A stretch of 64,000 bases of DNA, from positions 62,001 through 126,000 of the forward strand of contig JAJEPU010000003.1 in assembly GCA_020686985.1 (NCBI GenBank), in the 5' to 3' direction. A program made the position numbers and the translations under genes. This DNA comes from Brotaphodocola catenula. Lineage in GTDB: Bacteria > Bacillota > Clostridia > Lachnospirales > Lachnospiraceae. This document shows positions 35,064 to 43,133 of this stretch, piece after piece (the first letter of the stretch is position 1; every line of letters starts with the position of its first letter). A model generated the notes under the pieces. The model did not search any database. It saw only the letters and a program-made list of their open reading frames with translations, and was not told the DNA's origin.

Positions 35064-36773
35064 ATGAAGAAAAACTGGAAGAGATTGCTGGCGATGGGAA
35101 TCGGATTCACCCTTACCTTTGGTCAGATTACATATGGAACAATGATTTCGTCTCAGGCGAGTGTGACACAGTCGTCAGGGAGCACGCAGAGCGTCCTGAA
35201 AGAGCCGACGGTTTCCGCTCAGGGAGCTGTATTGATGGATGCGGCGACCGGACAGGTGTTGTTCGGAAAGAACCAGGATCAGCAGTTTTATCCAGCGAGC
35301 ATCACGAAGGTCATGACGGCATTGCTTGTGCTTGAACATTGCAATTTAAGCGATGTCGTGACGTTCTCTAAGACTGCGACGACGAATCTGGAGTCAGGCG
35401 CGACTTCTCTCGGAATTGCGGAGGGCGATCAGCTGACCGTGGAGCAGTGTCTGTACGGACTTCTCTTGAAATCTGCAAACGAGATTGGAAATGGTCTTGC
35501 CGAGCATGTGTCGGGAAGCGTCAGTGCGTTTGCGGATCTGATGAACCAGCGCGCGGTACAGCTTGGATGTAAGAACACGCATTTTGCAAACCCGCACGGT
35601 CTGAACAATTCCACGCACAAGACGACTGCCTATGATATGGCGCTGATCATGCGTGCAGCGGTGCAGAATGACACGTTCCGAAAGATTGACACGACGACAT
35701 CCTACAATTTCCCGGCGACAAAGAATTCCGGAGCGCGGACGATCACAATGGGGCACAAGATGATGTATCCGACTGATACCCGCTATTATGAAGGAATTAT
35801 TGGCGGTAAGACCGGATATACTTCACTGGCGGGCAATACGCTTGTGACGGCGGTTGAGAGAAATGGCGTGCGCCTGATTGCAGTTGTTTTGAAGTCGGCC
35901 GGAACGCATTATACCGATACGAAGGCGATGCTCGACTATGGATTTGCAAATTATACGACACTGACCGGAAGAACCGGAAGCACGACGGCTGGAACAACGG
36001 GAACAACAGGTAGTCAGACTTCGAGTCAGCCGGGAACCGTTGGAACAGGAAATGCAACTTCCGGGACAATTACTTCGGGTGGTCCGGGCGTGGTTTCTGG
36101 AACGACAGGGACAATAGGAACGACGACTTCCACAACTCCGACGACGGGAAGTACGGAGACTTCAGGCACTGTGAATTCTGGAAACATCAGTAGTTCGACA
36201 AGCGGAAGCACAGTAGGACCGTCTGGAAATGGAATTCCTGCTTCATCTGCTCCGACAGCCGGAACTCCTGAAGCCGGAGTCAGCACAGTGGGACCGGGAG
36301 GAACGATTCACACAACTGGAAACAGCGCGGGGGCGCCGGGAAGCACCTCCGGCACGCTGAGTCAGCCGGGAACTTCCTCAAGTTCTTTCTCTTCAAGTGC
36401 ATCGTCAGGTTCCCAGTCTTCGCCGGCGGATGGATCCTCCGCTTCCTCTGCGGGCTGGAAACAGGGCTGGAATCAGGATCAGACAGGATGGTATTATATC
36501 AAGACTGCGACTGGCGCCCGTGCAGCCGGAGAATGGATGAATGTCGGCGGACAGCGTTACTGGTTTGACTCTAACGGATATATGGCAACCGGATGGCGCA
36601 CGCTTTCTGATGGTTGGTATTACTTCCTGCAGGATACGGGATATATGCTGAAAAATAACTGGATGCAGACGAATGGGATCTGGTATTATCTCGGAAGCAA
36701 CGGAGCGATGCTGACGAACACGATAACACCGGATGGCTACTATGTGGACGCAAGTGGAGCGTGGACAAAATAA
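35064..36773 (+). CDS. D-alanyl-D-alanine carboxypeptidase with C-terminal cell-wall-binding repeats
   Basis: 569-aa exported penicillin-binding protein (peptidase S11) that trims peptidoglycan stem peptides. Signal peptide at residues 1-30. Catalytic motifs: PASITKVMTALL (SxxK, Ser near residue 79), LLKSANEIGNG (SxN) and GGKTGYTS (KTG). A very long Ser/Thr/Gly-rich linker (about residues 310-465) leads to choline-binding-type repeats (GWNQDQTGWYYIKTATG, GQRYWFDSNGYMATGW, DGWYYF, IWYYLGSNGAML). The repeats replace the C-terminal amphipathic membrane anchor of classic DacA/DacF, so the enzyme is held by the wall. ATG at 35064 starts the signal peptide; an in-frame ATG at 35004 overlaps the promoter. 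Confidence 0.92.
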   Translation: MKKNWKRLLAMGIGFTLTFGQITYGTMISSQASVTQSSGSTQSVLKEPTVSAQGAVLMDAATGQVLFGKNQDQQFYPASITKVMTALLVLEHCNLSDVVTFSKTATTNLESGATSLGIAEGDQLTVEQCLYGLLLKSANEIGNGLAEHVSGSVSAFADLMNQRAVQLGCKNTHFANPHGLNNSTHKTTAYDMALIMRAAVQNDTFRKIDTTTSYNFPATKNSGARTITMGHKMMYPTDTRYYEGIIGGKTGYTSLAGNTLVTAVERNGVRLIAVVLKSAGTHYTDTKAMLDYGFANYTTLTGRTGSTTAGTTGTTGSQTSSQPGTVGTGNATSGTITSGGPGVVSGTTGTIGTTTSTTPTTGSTETSGTVNSGNISSSTSGSTVGPSGNGIPASSAPTAGTPEAGVSTVGPGGTIHTTGNSAGAPGSTSGTLSQPGTSSSSFSSSASSGSQSSPADGSSASSAGWKQGWNQDQTGWYYIKTATGARAAGEWMNVGGQRYWFDSNGYMATGWRTLSDGWYYFLQDTGYMLKNNWMQTNGIWYYLGSNGAMLTNTITPDGYYVDASGAWTK

Positions 36774-36934
36774 CGTGGAGAAGTAGAAAGACAAAAAGAA
36801 AAGTACAGAGCTGAGTGCATGGAAGTATGGGAATATAGGGACATAGAGATACAAAGTTAAAAACTTAAACGTGTAAGATCAGGCATAAGACATACAGATG
36901 TACAAAAACACAGGGGGAAGTTGGGGAAAAACGA

Positions 36935-37726
36935 ATGAGAGAAAAACTGTATACGATTGAACTGACCGATGCGGTTAACTCTGGCGATGAGTGTTGCTTT
37001 TGCTGGCTTGAGCGCAAGATGGAGCAGGAGAACCTGGAATTCGTTCTGGGTTCTTCTTATATGGAAAGTGATGTGAGGGATCAGACAAGTCTGCACGGAT
37101 TTTGCAGACATCACACAAAAATGATGTATGACTATGGCAATACGCTCGGGAATGCTTGGATTCTCAAGTCGAGAATGGAGAAGGTGAGAGCGGATCTTGC
37201 CGAGAAACTTGGCGTGGAGTCGGCAAAATCTGCTGAGACAAAAAAACGGCAGGATGGGATCTTGAAGTCATTATTTTCCGGAAAGACTGGGAAAAAGAAG
37301 TTGATCAGCGGGGAGGTTTCAGAAAGTCGCAGTCATGAAAATTGCGGCTGTTACATCTGCGAGCGCATGGATACGATTTATGCGCGGATGCTTGACACGT
37401 TTGCATGGATGCTCGAGCATGATCCGGACTTTGGAGAGACATTGATGAAGTCAAAGGGATTTTGTCTGCGTCATTTTGAGGAGGCAGAGGAGACCTGTGA
37501 GCGGACACTGAAAAGTGAGGCCTGGGAAGCCTGGAAACCGAAATTAAACCGCTTGATGCTTGACAATCTCGACCGAGTGCAGGAAGATGTAAATTGGTTG
37601 ATTGAGAAGTATGATTATCGCAACAAGGATGCGGACTGGAAAGAGTCGAGGGATGCCGTGCCGAGGGCGATGCAGAAGCTGGCTGGCACGCATCCGGCAG
37701 ATCCGGTGTTCCGCGACAGACGGTAA
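36935..37726 (+). CDS. Cys/His-rich protein with duplicated CxxC...CxxH motif (DUF6062-like)
   Basis: 263 aa, cytoplasmic (no signal or membrane segment). I recall this type as a family of unknown function common in Lachnospiraceae (DUF6062, from memory). The sequence has two matching modules: C20-x2-C23 with C57-x2-H60 (GFCRHH), and C139-x2-C142 with C177-x2-H180 (GFCLRH). The gaps between the pairs are 34 and 35 residues, so this looks like an internal duplication of a CCCH metal site. A basic, variable linker (about residues 90-130) separates the modules. Neighbours give no clear functional hint. Confidence 0.75.
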   Translation: MREKLYTIELTDAVNSGDECCFCWLERKMEQENLEFVLGSSYMESDVRDQTSLHGFCRHHTKMMYDYGNTLGNAWILKSRMEKVRADLAEKLGVESAKSAETKKRQDGILKSLFSGKTGKKKLISGEVSESRSHENCGCYICERMDTIYARMLDTFAWMLEHDPDFGETLMKSKGFCLRHFEEAEETCERTLKSEAWEAWKPKLNRLMLDNLDRVQEDVNWLIEKYDYRNKDADWKESRDAVPRAMQKLAGTHPADPVFRDRR

Positions 37727-37858
37727 TTTGGATGGTTTACCCGGAGCGAGAGCGGGCGTAGCGGTGCATAAGGTTGCAAAATACGCAAACCCACCTGCTT
37801 ATAGAGGAGGGAGACATTCACACTAAGTTATATCGTTATAAAGAGGGAGAGAAACACA

Positions 37859-38746
37859 ATGACATTTGGAGTCAGACAGGTTCTGCCGTGGGCAGTGGCA
37901 GGTGTAGCGGGCGCGACAGCGGTTCTTGCGAGATCCCGCTACGAGAGAAATCATTTTGTGACGGAGGAGGTTACGATCGTCTCCCGGAAACTCGCGAGAG
38001 AGTGGACGGCAGTTTTTCTGTCTGATCTGCATGACAAGCAGTTTGGAGAGGGCAATCAGCAACTTGTCGAGGAGATTCGTCAGATTGAGCCGGATCTGAT
38101 TTTGATTGGCGGAGATACGATGGTTGCAAAGGAGAAACTTGCAGATCTGACTGTGACGAGAGAACTGATGGAGCAGTTGAGTCAGATTAAAAACTGTCGG
38201 ATTTTCTATGGAAATGGAAACCATGAACAGCGTCTTTGCAGGGAATGGGAGACTTACGGAACGATGTACCGTGAGTTCCTGCATATTTTGAGGGAGTATG
38301 GGATCTGCTATCTGTCAGATCGCACACTTCATGTCGGAGAGGATCTTGCAATCAGCGGATTGAACATTGACCAGCCGTATTACCGCGATTTTTCACCGGC
38401 GAAGATGAGTGAGCGCTATGTCAAATATCATCTTGGAGAGGCAGATCCGCGCCGGTTTGAGATTTTGCTTGCACATTCCCCGCTCTTTTTTGATGCCTAT
38501 GCACAGTGGGGAGCAGATCTTGCGCTCTGTGGTCATTTTCACGGTGGGACAATTCGCCTGCCATATCTCGGAGGAGTGATGACTCCGCAGTTTCAGTTTT
38601 TCCGCAAATGCTGTGCGGGAACGTTTGAAGAGAACGGTCATACAATGATTGTCAGCAGAGGTCTTGGGACTCATTCGATCAACCTTCGCCTTGGCAATCG
38701 TCCGCAGTTGATTGTACTGAAATTAAAACAACAAATAGGGGAATAA
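37859..38746 (+). CDS. Membrane-associated metallophosphoesterase (YkuE/YaeI-like)
   Basis: 295 aa. A short N-terminal hydrophobic segment (residues 8-24) is followed by a calcineurin-like phosphoesterase domain: AVFLSDLHDKQFG, LIGGDTM, GNGNHEQR, LLAHSP and LCGHFHGGTIRLP supply the metal ligands. Relatives are implicated in lipid or UDP-sugar-lipid phosphate hydrolysis at the membrane; the substrate here is unknown. The start ATG follows AGAGGGAGAG. Confidence 0.85.
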   Translation: MTFGVRQVLPWAVAGVAGATAVLARSRYERNHFVTEEVTIVSRKLAREWTAVFLSDLHDKQFGEGNQQLVEEIRQIEPDLILIGGDTMVAKEKLADLTVTRELMEQLSQIKNCRIFYGNGNHEQRLCREWETYGTMYREFLHILREYGICYLSDRTLHVGEDLAISGLNIDQPYYRDFSPAKMSERYVKYHLGEADPRRFEILLAHSPLFFDAYAQWGADLALCGHFHGGTIRLPYLGGVMTPQFQFFRKCCAGTFEENGHTMIVSRGLGTHSINLRLGNRPQLIVLKLKQQIGE

Positions 38747-38815
38747 AACGAGAGAATTCGTGCAAAATAGGAAAAAGAAACAGAGTTATTGCGAAAAAAT
38801 GCGCAGGTATGCCGA

Positions 38816-38844
38816 TAGACAGTAAATTTAATTCATGGTAAATT
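38816..38844 (+). promoter_or_regulatory. Promoter of the siroheme reductase gene
   Basis: TAGACA (38816-38821), 17 bp, TAAATT (38839-38844) with TG one base before the -10. The perfect repeat ACGTT-ATA-AACGT (38875-38887) lies about 30 bp downstream and may be an operator. Confidence 0.5.
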
Positions 38845-38972
38845 AGTCGGAAATAAATCGAAGCAGAACACCGAACGTTATAAACGTAATCAGTGCTTGA
38901 ACGGTCGTGGGATTGACTGGTTCAGAGAATTGAAAATGAGTACATAAGGTGAGAAGAGGAGAGATTGATTCC

Positions 38973-40586
38973 ATGACGGATACCAGAAGAAAAGAATTGA
39001 AAGACAGAGAAGTTTGTGGCACTAGAATTTCGCATATGGATTCCAGTCTCTGGATGGATGATTATGAGGTGTTTGATCAGGCAACTGAGCAGTTTTATCG
39101 CAGAGAGATTGATGCAAAGGCATACAAGGGGATTTCAGGTGGATTTGGAAGTTACGCGCAGAGAGGGGCAGAGGCGAATATGTTGCGTCTGCGTCTTCCG
39201 GGTGGACGAATCGACCAGAAAAAGCTCAAATTTCTTGCGGATTCCATAAAAAAATATCAGGTAAATAAAGTGCATGTTACGACATGTCAGACGGTTCAGT
39301 TTCACAATCTCTCGGGGGAGGATGTATGCGTACTTGTGAGAGAGGCCGTACAAAATGGGGTGATCACGAGAGGTGGCGGTGGAGACTTTCCGAGAAACAC
39401 GATGGTTTCTCCGCTCTCCGGTGTCGAAAAAGGCGAGTATTTTGATGTTTTGCCGTATGCGCTTGTGGTTTCCGATTTCCTGCTCGGTTACATTCATGGA
39501 CCGAAGATGCCAAGAAAGCTCAAGGTCGGATTTTCCAATTCTCCGGCGAACCTGACGCATGCGACGTATCGGGATCTCGGGTTTGTCGCGCGGGAGGATG
39601 GGTGTTTTGATGTGTACAGTGCGGGCGGTCTCGGTCTGAATGCGAAGATCGGTGTGCGTGTCGCAGAACAGGTGAAACCGGATCAGATTCTCTACTATGT
39701 GGAGGCAATGCACGAGATGTTTTTGACTTATGGCAATTATCAGAATCGTGCGAAGGCGAGAAGCCGTTATATGCAGGATTCGCTTGGCGGACCGGAAGCA
39801 TACAGGGATGCATTTGAAGAAAAGCTGAAGGCAGTTTATGAGTCGGGAAAAAATCTTGATTTGGTACTCAGTGAAAAAGAAAGGATGTTATTTGGAGAGA
39901 AGGCTCCGGATGGTGAGATTCCAAAATCAAAGAGAGTGATCGCACAGAAGCAGGACGGGCTCTGCGCAGTCTGGTATCACCCGGTCGGTGGATGCCCGAA
40001 ACCAGAATTTTTTGAGCGCATTTATGAGACGGTTCGGGAGATGGATCAGGTTGAACTCAGAATCGCTCCGGATGAGAGCATTTACATCATCAACTGTACC
40101 GGAAAAGAAGCAGAGCGTGTGCTCGCGTGCACGGGTGACGGTGCCGAGACGGAATTTTCCAGTTCGGTGGCGTGCATTGGAAGTGCAATCTGCCAGCAGG
40201 GACTTCGCGATTCCCAGGCAATGCTTCGGAAGCTTGTAGAGATGGAGGGCAGAGAGGGATTTGCCGACGGCGTTCTCCCGAAAATCCATATCTCGGGCTG
40301 TCCTTCGTCATGCGGAACGCATCAGACCGGAGTTGTCGGACTGCGCGGTGCGGGAAAGAAAGTCAATGGCGAGATGCAGGTTGCCTTTCAGCTGACTTAC
40401 GGGGGCTGTGACCGCCAAAACCAGGAGAAAATGGGAGATCTGCTCGGAGTTCTCTCGGAGGATCAGGTCCTTGCATTTTTTACAGAGCTTGGACATGAGA
40501 TTGTGGAGTCCGGAATGACGTTTGAGGCATGGTGCGAAAAGAATCCGAGTCGTTTTGAGGAAATGGCGTACCCATATACAAAATAA
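38973..40586 (+). CDS. Ferredoxin-type nitrite/sulfite reductase (siroheme, [4Fe-4S])
   Basis: 537 aa with the duplicated ferrodoxin-like plus siroheme-domain architecture. The N-half shows RGAEANMLRLRLPGGR and TTCQTVQFHNL. The C-half carries the cluster-siroheme cysteines ACIGSAIC (near residue 400) and GCPSSCG (near residue 443), with NCTGKEAE between. It reduces sulfite to sulfide or nitrite to ammonia using ferredoxin. No sulfate-activation, nitrate-reductase or siroheme genes adjoin, so the substrate cannot be decided. ATG at 38973 follows AGAGGAGAG; an upstream GTG at 38949 is the alternative. Confidence 0.9.
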   Translation: MTDTRRKELKDREVCGTRISHMDSSLWMDDYEVFDQATEQFYRREIDAKAYKGISGGFGSYAQRGAEANMLRLRLPGGRIDQKKLKFLADSIKKYQVNKVHVTTCQTVQFHNLSGEDVCVLVREAVQNGVITRGGGGDFPRNTMVSPLSGVEKGEYFDVLPYALVVSDFLLGYIHGPKMPRKLKVGFSNSPANLTHATYRDLGFVAREDGCFDVYSAGGLGLNAKIGVRVAEQVKPDQILYYVEAMHEMFLTYGNYQNRAKARSRYMQDSLGGPEAYRDAFEEKLKAVYESGKNLDLVLSEKERMLFGEKAPDGEIPKSKRVIAQKQDGLCAVWYHPVGGCPKPEFFERIYETVREMDQVELRIAPDESIYIINCTGKEAERVLACTGDGAETEFSSSVACIGSAICQQGLRDSQAMLRKLVEMEGREGFADGVLPKIHISGCPSSCGTHQTGVVGLRGAGKKVNGEMQVAFQLTYGGCDRQNQEKMGDLLGVLSEDQVLAFFTELGHEIVESGMTFEAWCEKNPSRFEEMAYPYTK

Positions 40587-40623
40587 AAAGAAAATGAATC
40601 TGAATCAGGGAAACATCAAAAAT

Positions 40624-40689
40624 CCTCCGTCTGGAAGTAGGAGAGGCATCAATTTGCGATGCCACTTATTTACAGAGCGGGGGTTTTTT
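40624..40689 (+). terminator. Terminator of the siroheme reductase gene
   Basis: CCTCCG/CGGGGG and TCTG/CAGA outside, AAGT/ACTT inside and GGCATC/GATGCC at the tip, then TTTTTT. Its 3' arm overlaps the scpA promoter. Confidence 0.75.
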
Positions 40690-40697
40690 GTTATACT
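40669..40697 (+). promoter_or_regulatory. Promoter of the scpA operon, embedded in the preceding terminator
   Basis: TTTACA (40669-40674), 17 bp, TATACT (40692-40697), with TG one base before the -10. The spacer is the T-run of the upstream terminator. Confidence 0.65.
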
Positions 40698-40711
40698 TGG
40701 AAAGAAAATTT

Positions 40712-40776
40712 GTAACGGTTTCGCAGGTCTGAGCATTTATTGCTCTGACTGTAAAGACAGAAAAACGTTACGAAAC
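40712..40776 (+). promoter_or_regulatory. Structured scpA leader with mutually exclusive pairings
   Basis: GTAACG (40712) can pair with CGTTAC (40766-40771), while the adjacent GTTTCG (40718-40723) can pair with CGAAAC (40771-40776). The two helices cannot nest. Inside is GTC-t-GAGCA-tttat-TGCTC-t-GAC and CTGT-aaag-ACAG. The leader is about 120 nt. Confidence 0.4.
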
Positions 40777-40826
40777 TTTCCTACCTGAAAATGGGAAGGA
40801 CACGTTGATGAAAAAGTGGGGAGAAT

Positions 40827-41627
40827 ATGGCGGGAATTTCATATAAACTGGAAAAATTTGAGGGTCCGCTTGACCTTCTGCTTCACCTGATAGAGAAAAA
40901 TAAGATCGATATCTATGACATTCCGATTGTGGAGATTACGCATCAGTATCTCGCATATGTTAACCAGATGGAAGAGGAAGATTTAAATATTGTCAGCGAT
41001 TTCCTCGTGATGGCGGCGACGCTTCTTGATATTAAGTCCCGGATGCTTCTGCCGGCAGAACCCAAGGAGGATGACGAGGAGGACGGAGAAGATCCGAGAG
41101 CAGAGCTTGTCCGTCGCCTGATGGAGTACAAGATGTACAAGATGATGGCGCAGGAGCTTTCTGATATGGAGGAAGAGGCGGATGGAGTTCTGTTTAAGGG
41201 ACCGACAATTCCGCGGGAGGTGGCAAAATACGAACAGCCCGTCGATCTCGATGAGCTTCTTGATGGTCTGACACTCGCAAAACTTCAGAGAATTTTTGAG
41301 TCTGTGATGAAACGGCAGAGAGACAAGGTTGATCCGATTCGAAGCAAGTTTGGAACAATCAGGAGGGAACCGGTCAGCCTCGAGCAGAAGGTGATGGAAG
41401 TCATGACCTATGCGAGAAAGCATCGGATCTTTCGTTTTCGCCAGATGCTTGAGGGACAGAACAGCCGAATTGAGGTGGTTGTGACGTTTTTGGCAGTTCT
41501 TGAGCTCATGAAGATTGGAAAGATTCATCTGACTCAGGAGCACGCATTTGACGATATGGATATTGAGATTCTCGAGGCAGAGGGAGAAGAGACTGCGATT
41601 GAGCTGAATGATCTGGAAGATAAATAG
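40827..41627 (+). CDS. scpA: Segregation and condensation protein A (ScpA kleisin)
   Basis: Kleisin subunit of the SMC-ScpAB condensin that folds and segregates the chromosome. 266 aa. N-terminal YKLEKFEGPLDLLLHLIEKNKIDIYDIPI is the family hallmark (quoted in part as EGPLDLLLHLIEKN), with an acidic middle region and a C-terminal winged-helix (FLAVLELMKIGKIHLTQ). It precedes scpB. ATG follows GTGGGGAGAATA. Confidence 0.97.
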   Translation: MAGISYKLEKFEGPLDLLLHLIEKNKIDIYDIPIVEITHQYLAYVNQMEEEDLNIVSDFLVMAATLLDIKSRMLLPAEPKEDDEEDGEDPRAELVRRLMEYKMYKMMAQELSDMEEEADGVLFKGPTIPREVAKYEQPVDLDELLDGLTLAKLQRIFESVMKRQRDKVDPIRSKFGTIRREPVSLEQKVMEVMTYARKHRIFRFRQMLEGQNSRIEVVVTFLAVLELMKIGKIHLTQEHAFDDMDIEILEAEGEETAIELNDLEDK

Positions 41628-41747
41628 TTCGCCCCTTCTACGATGGAGATAGTTGCTTTGCGTTGTATGTGGGTAAGACGGATCAATCAGTGATGAATCA
41701 TAATGGAAAGACAGATAAGACGAATAAAGAAATGAGAAGGAAACAGT

Positions 41748-42557
41748 ATGGGAAGTCTTTTTGACGATGAGGATGATGACGAGGAATTTGATCTGGCGAA
41801 GATCGAGGCGCGTCATGAACGAATGGAAGCAGAAGCTCTTCTCGATGAGGAGGAGAAGCGCCTGGCGGAGCAGATTGCGCAGGAGCAGGCACAGGAAGTA
41901 TCGGAAATACCGGAAGAGGAAGGTGAAGTCGAGGAAGAGCCGGAAGAAATCCCCGGGATTTATCCGGCGTCCGACTGGGAGGCGATCGTGGAAGCGGTGC
42001 TGTTCACGATGGGCAATTCGGTTCCGGTGGAACAGCTTGCGATGGCGATTGACCAGAGTGAGGCGATTGCAAAGCGGGTGGTGAGAAATTTACAAAGGCG
42101 CTACCAGCAGGAAAATCGAGGAATGCAGATTCTTGAACTGGAAAATGCCTATCAGATGAGCACGCGGGCGAAGTACTATGAGAATTTGATTCGTGTGGCA
42201 TCTGCGCCGAAGAAACATGTGCTTTCCGATGTGCTGTTGGAGACGCTCTCGATCGTGGCATACCGCCAGCCTGTGACGAAGATTGAGATCGGACGAATCC
42301 GAGGAGTCTCCTCGGATCACGCGGTCAATCGTCTCGTGGAGTATGGTTTGATTTACGAGGCGGGTCGTCTCGATGCGCCTGGTCGACCGGCACTCTTTGC
42401 GACGACGGAGGAATTTCTTCGGAGATTTGGAGTCGGGACGATCACAGATCTGCCGACGATGAATCCGGAGCAGAAAGAAGAGATTATTCAGGAAGTCGAG
42501 GAAGAGCTTCAGCAGAAGGATAATCAGAAAAAGGATCAGGAAGAGACTGAAAAATAA
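41748..42557 (+). CDS. scpB: Segregation and condensation protein B (ScpB) with acidic N-terminal extension
   Basis: Partner of ScpA in condensin. The conserved winged-helix part begins near residue 77 (EAIVEAVLFTMGNSVPVEQL) and includes LSIVAYRQPVTKIEIGRIRG, the DHAVNRLVEYGLIYEAG block and FLRRFG. Unusual: about 70 residues of very acidic, Glu-rich sequence precede the domain and a Glu/Gln/Lys tail follows, so at 269 aa it is longer than the usual roughly 190-200. AGAAGGAAACAG precedes the ATG. Confidence 0.95.
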   Translation: MGSLFDDEDDDEEFDLAKIEARHERMEAEALLDEEEKRLAEQIAQEQAQEVSEIPEEEGEVEEEPEEIPGIYPASDWEAIVEAVLFTMGNSVPVEQLAMAIDQSEAIAKRVVRNLQRRYQQENRGMQILELENAYQMSTRAKYYENLIRVASAPKKHVLSDVLLETLSIVAYRQPVTKIEIGRIRGVSSDHAVNRLVEYGLIYEAGRLDAPGRPALFATTEEFLRRFGVGTITDLPTMNPEQKEEIIQEVEEELQQKDNQKKDQEETEK

Positions 42558-42581
42558 GAAAAAAAGGATTGATAGAAAAAA

Positions 42582-42645
42582 CCGGAACCAGAGAGAGCCG
42601 GAACTAGAAATGGCTGGAATTAAAGAAAGCCGGAACTAGACAAGA
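42582..42645. repeat. Tandem repeat, four 16-bp units
   Basis: Units CCGGAACCAGAGAGAG, CCGGAACTAGAAATGG, CTGGAATTAAAGAAAG and CCGGAACTAGACAAGA follow each other without gaps in the scpB-dut intergenic region. The core is C(C/T)GGAA. No coding frame is evident. Confidence 0.75.
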
Positions 42646-42680
42646 AATCTGTAATCAGAAATCGAGAGAGAAGGAGAAAC

Positions 42681-43121
42681 GTGAAAACTATGAAAATCAG
42701 AATCAAATATTTTAAGGAAAACATGGAAAAGCTGACCTATGTGGATGGAAAGTCTGATTGGATCGATCTTCGATCTGCGGAGAATGTGACGATGAAAGCG
42801 GGGGAGTTTCGTCTGATTCCTCTCGGTGTGGCGATGGAGCTTCCGAAGGGATATGAGGCTCATGTTGTTCCGCGCAGTAGCACGTTCAAGAATTTTGGCA
42901 TCATCCAGACAAATCATATGGGCGTTATCGATGAGAGTTATTGCGGAGACGGGGATCAGTGGTTTTTCCCGGCATATGCCCTGCGCGATACCGAGATTCA
43001 CGAGGGCGACCGGATCTGTCAGTTCCGCATCATGGAGCATCAGCCACAGATCTGTTTTGAGGAGACGGATCAGTTGGGTCATGAGGATCGGGGCGGTCAT
43101 GGAAGCACCGGAAGAAAGTAA
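42681..43121 (+). CDS. dut: dUTP diphosphatase
   Basis: Removes dUTP, producing dUMP for thymidylate synthesis. 146 aa. Trimeric dUTPase motifs are present: [40 protein letters not shown], and GDRICQFRI; the C-terminal glycine-rich motif is seen as [16 protein letters not shown] at 42681 follows AAGGAGAAAC; ATG at 42690 is the alternative. It appears to be the third gene of the scpAB unit, though the 123-nt gap holds a tandem repeat. Confidence 0.93.
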   Translation: MKTMKIRIKYFKENMEKLTYVDGKSDWIDLRSAENVTMKAGEFRLIPLGVAMELPKGYEAHVVPRSSTFKNFGIIQTNHMGVIDESYCGDGDQWFFPAYALRDTEIHEGDRICQFRIMEHQPQICFEETDQLGHEDRGGHGSTGRK

Positions 43122-43133
43122 GAGGCGAGAATT

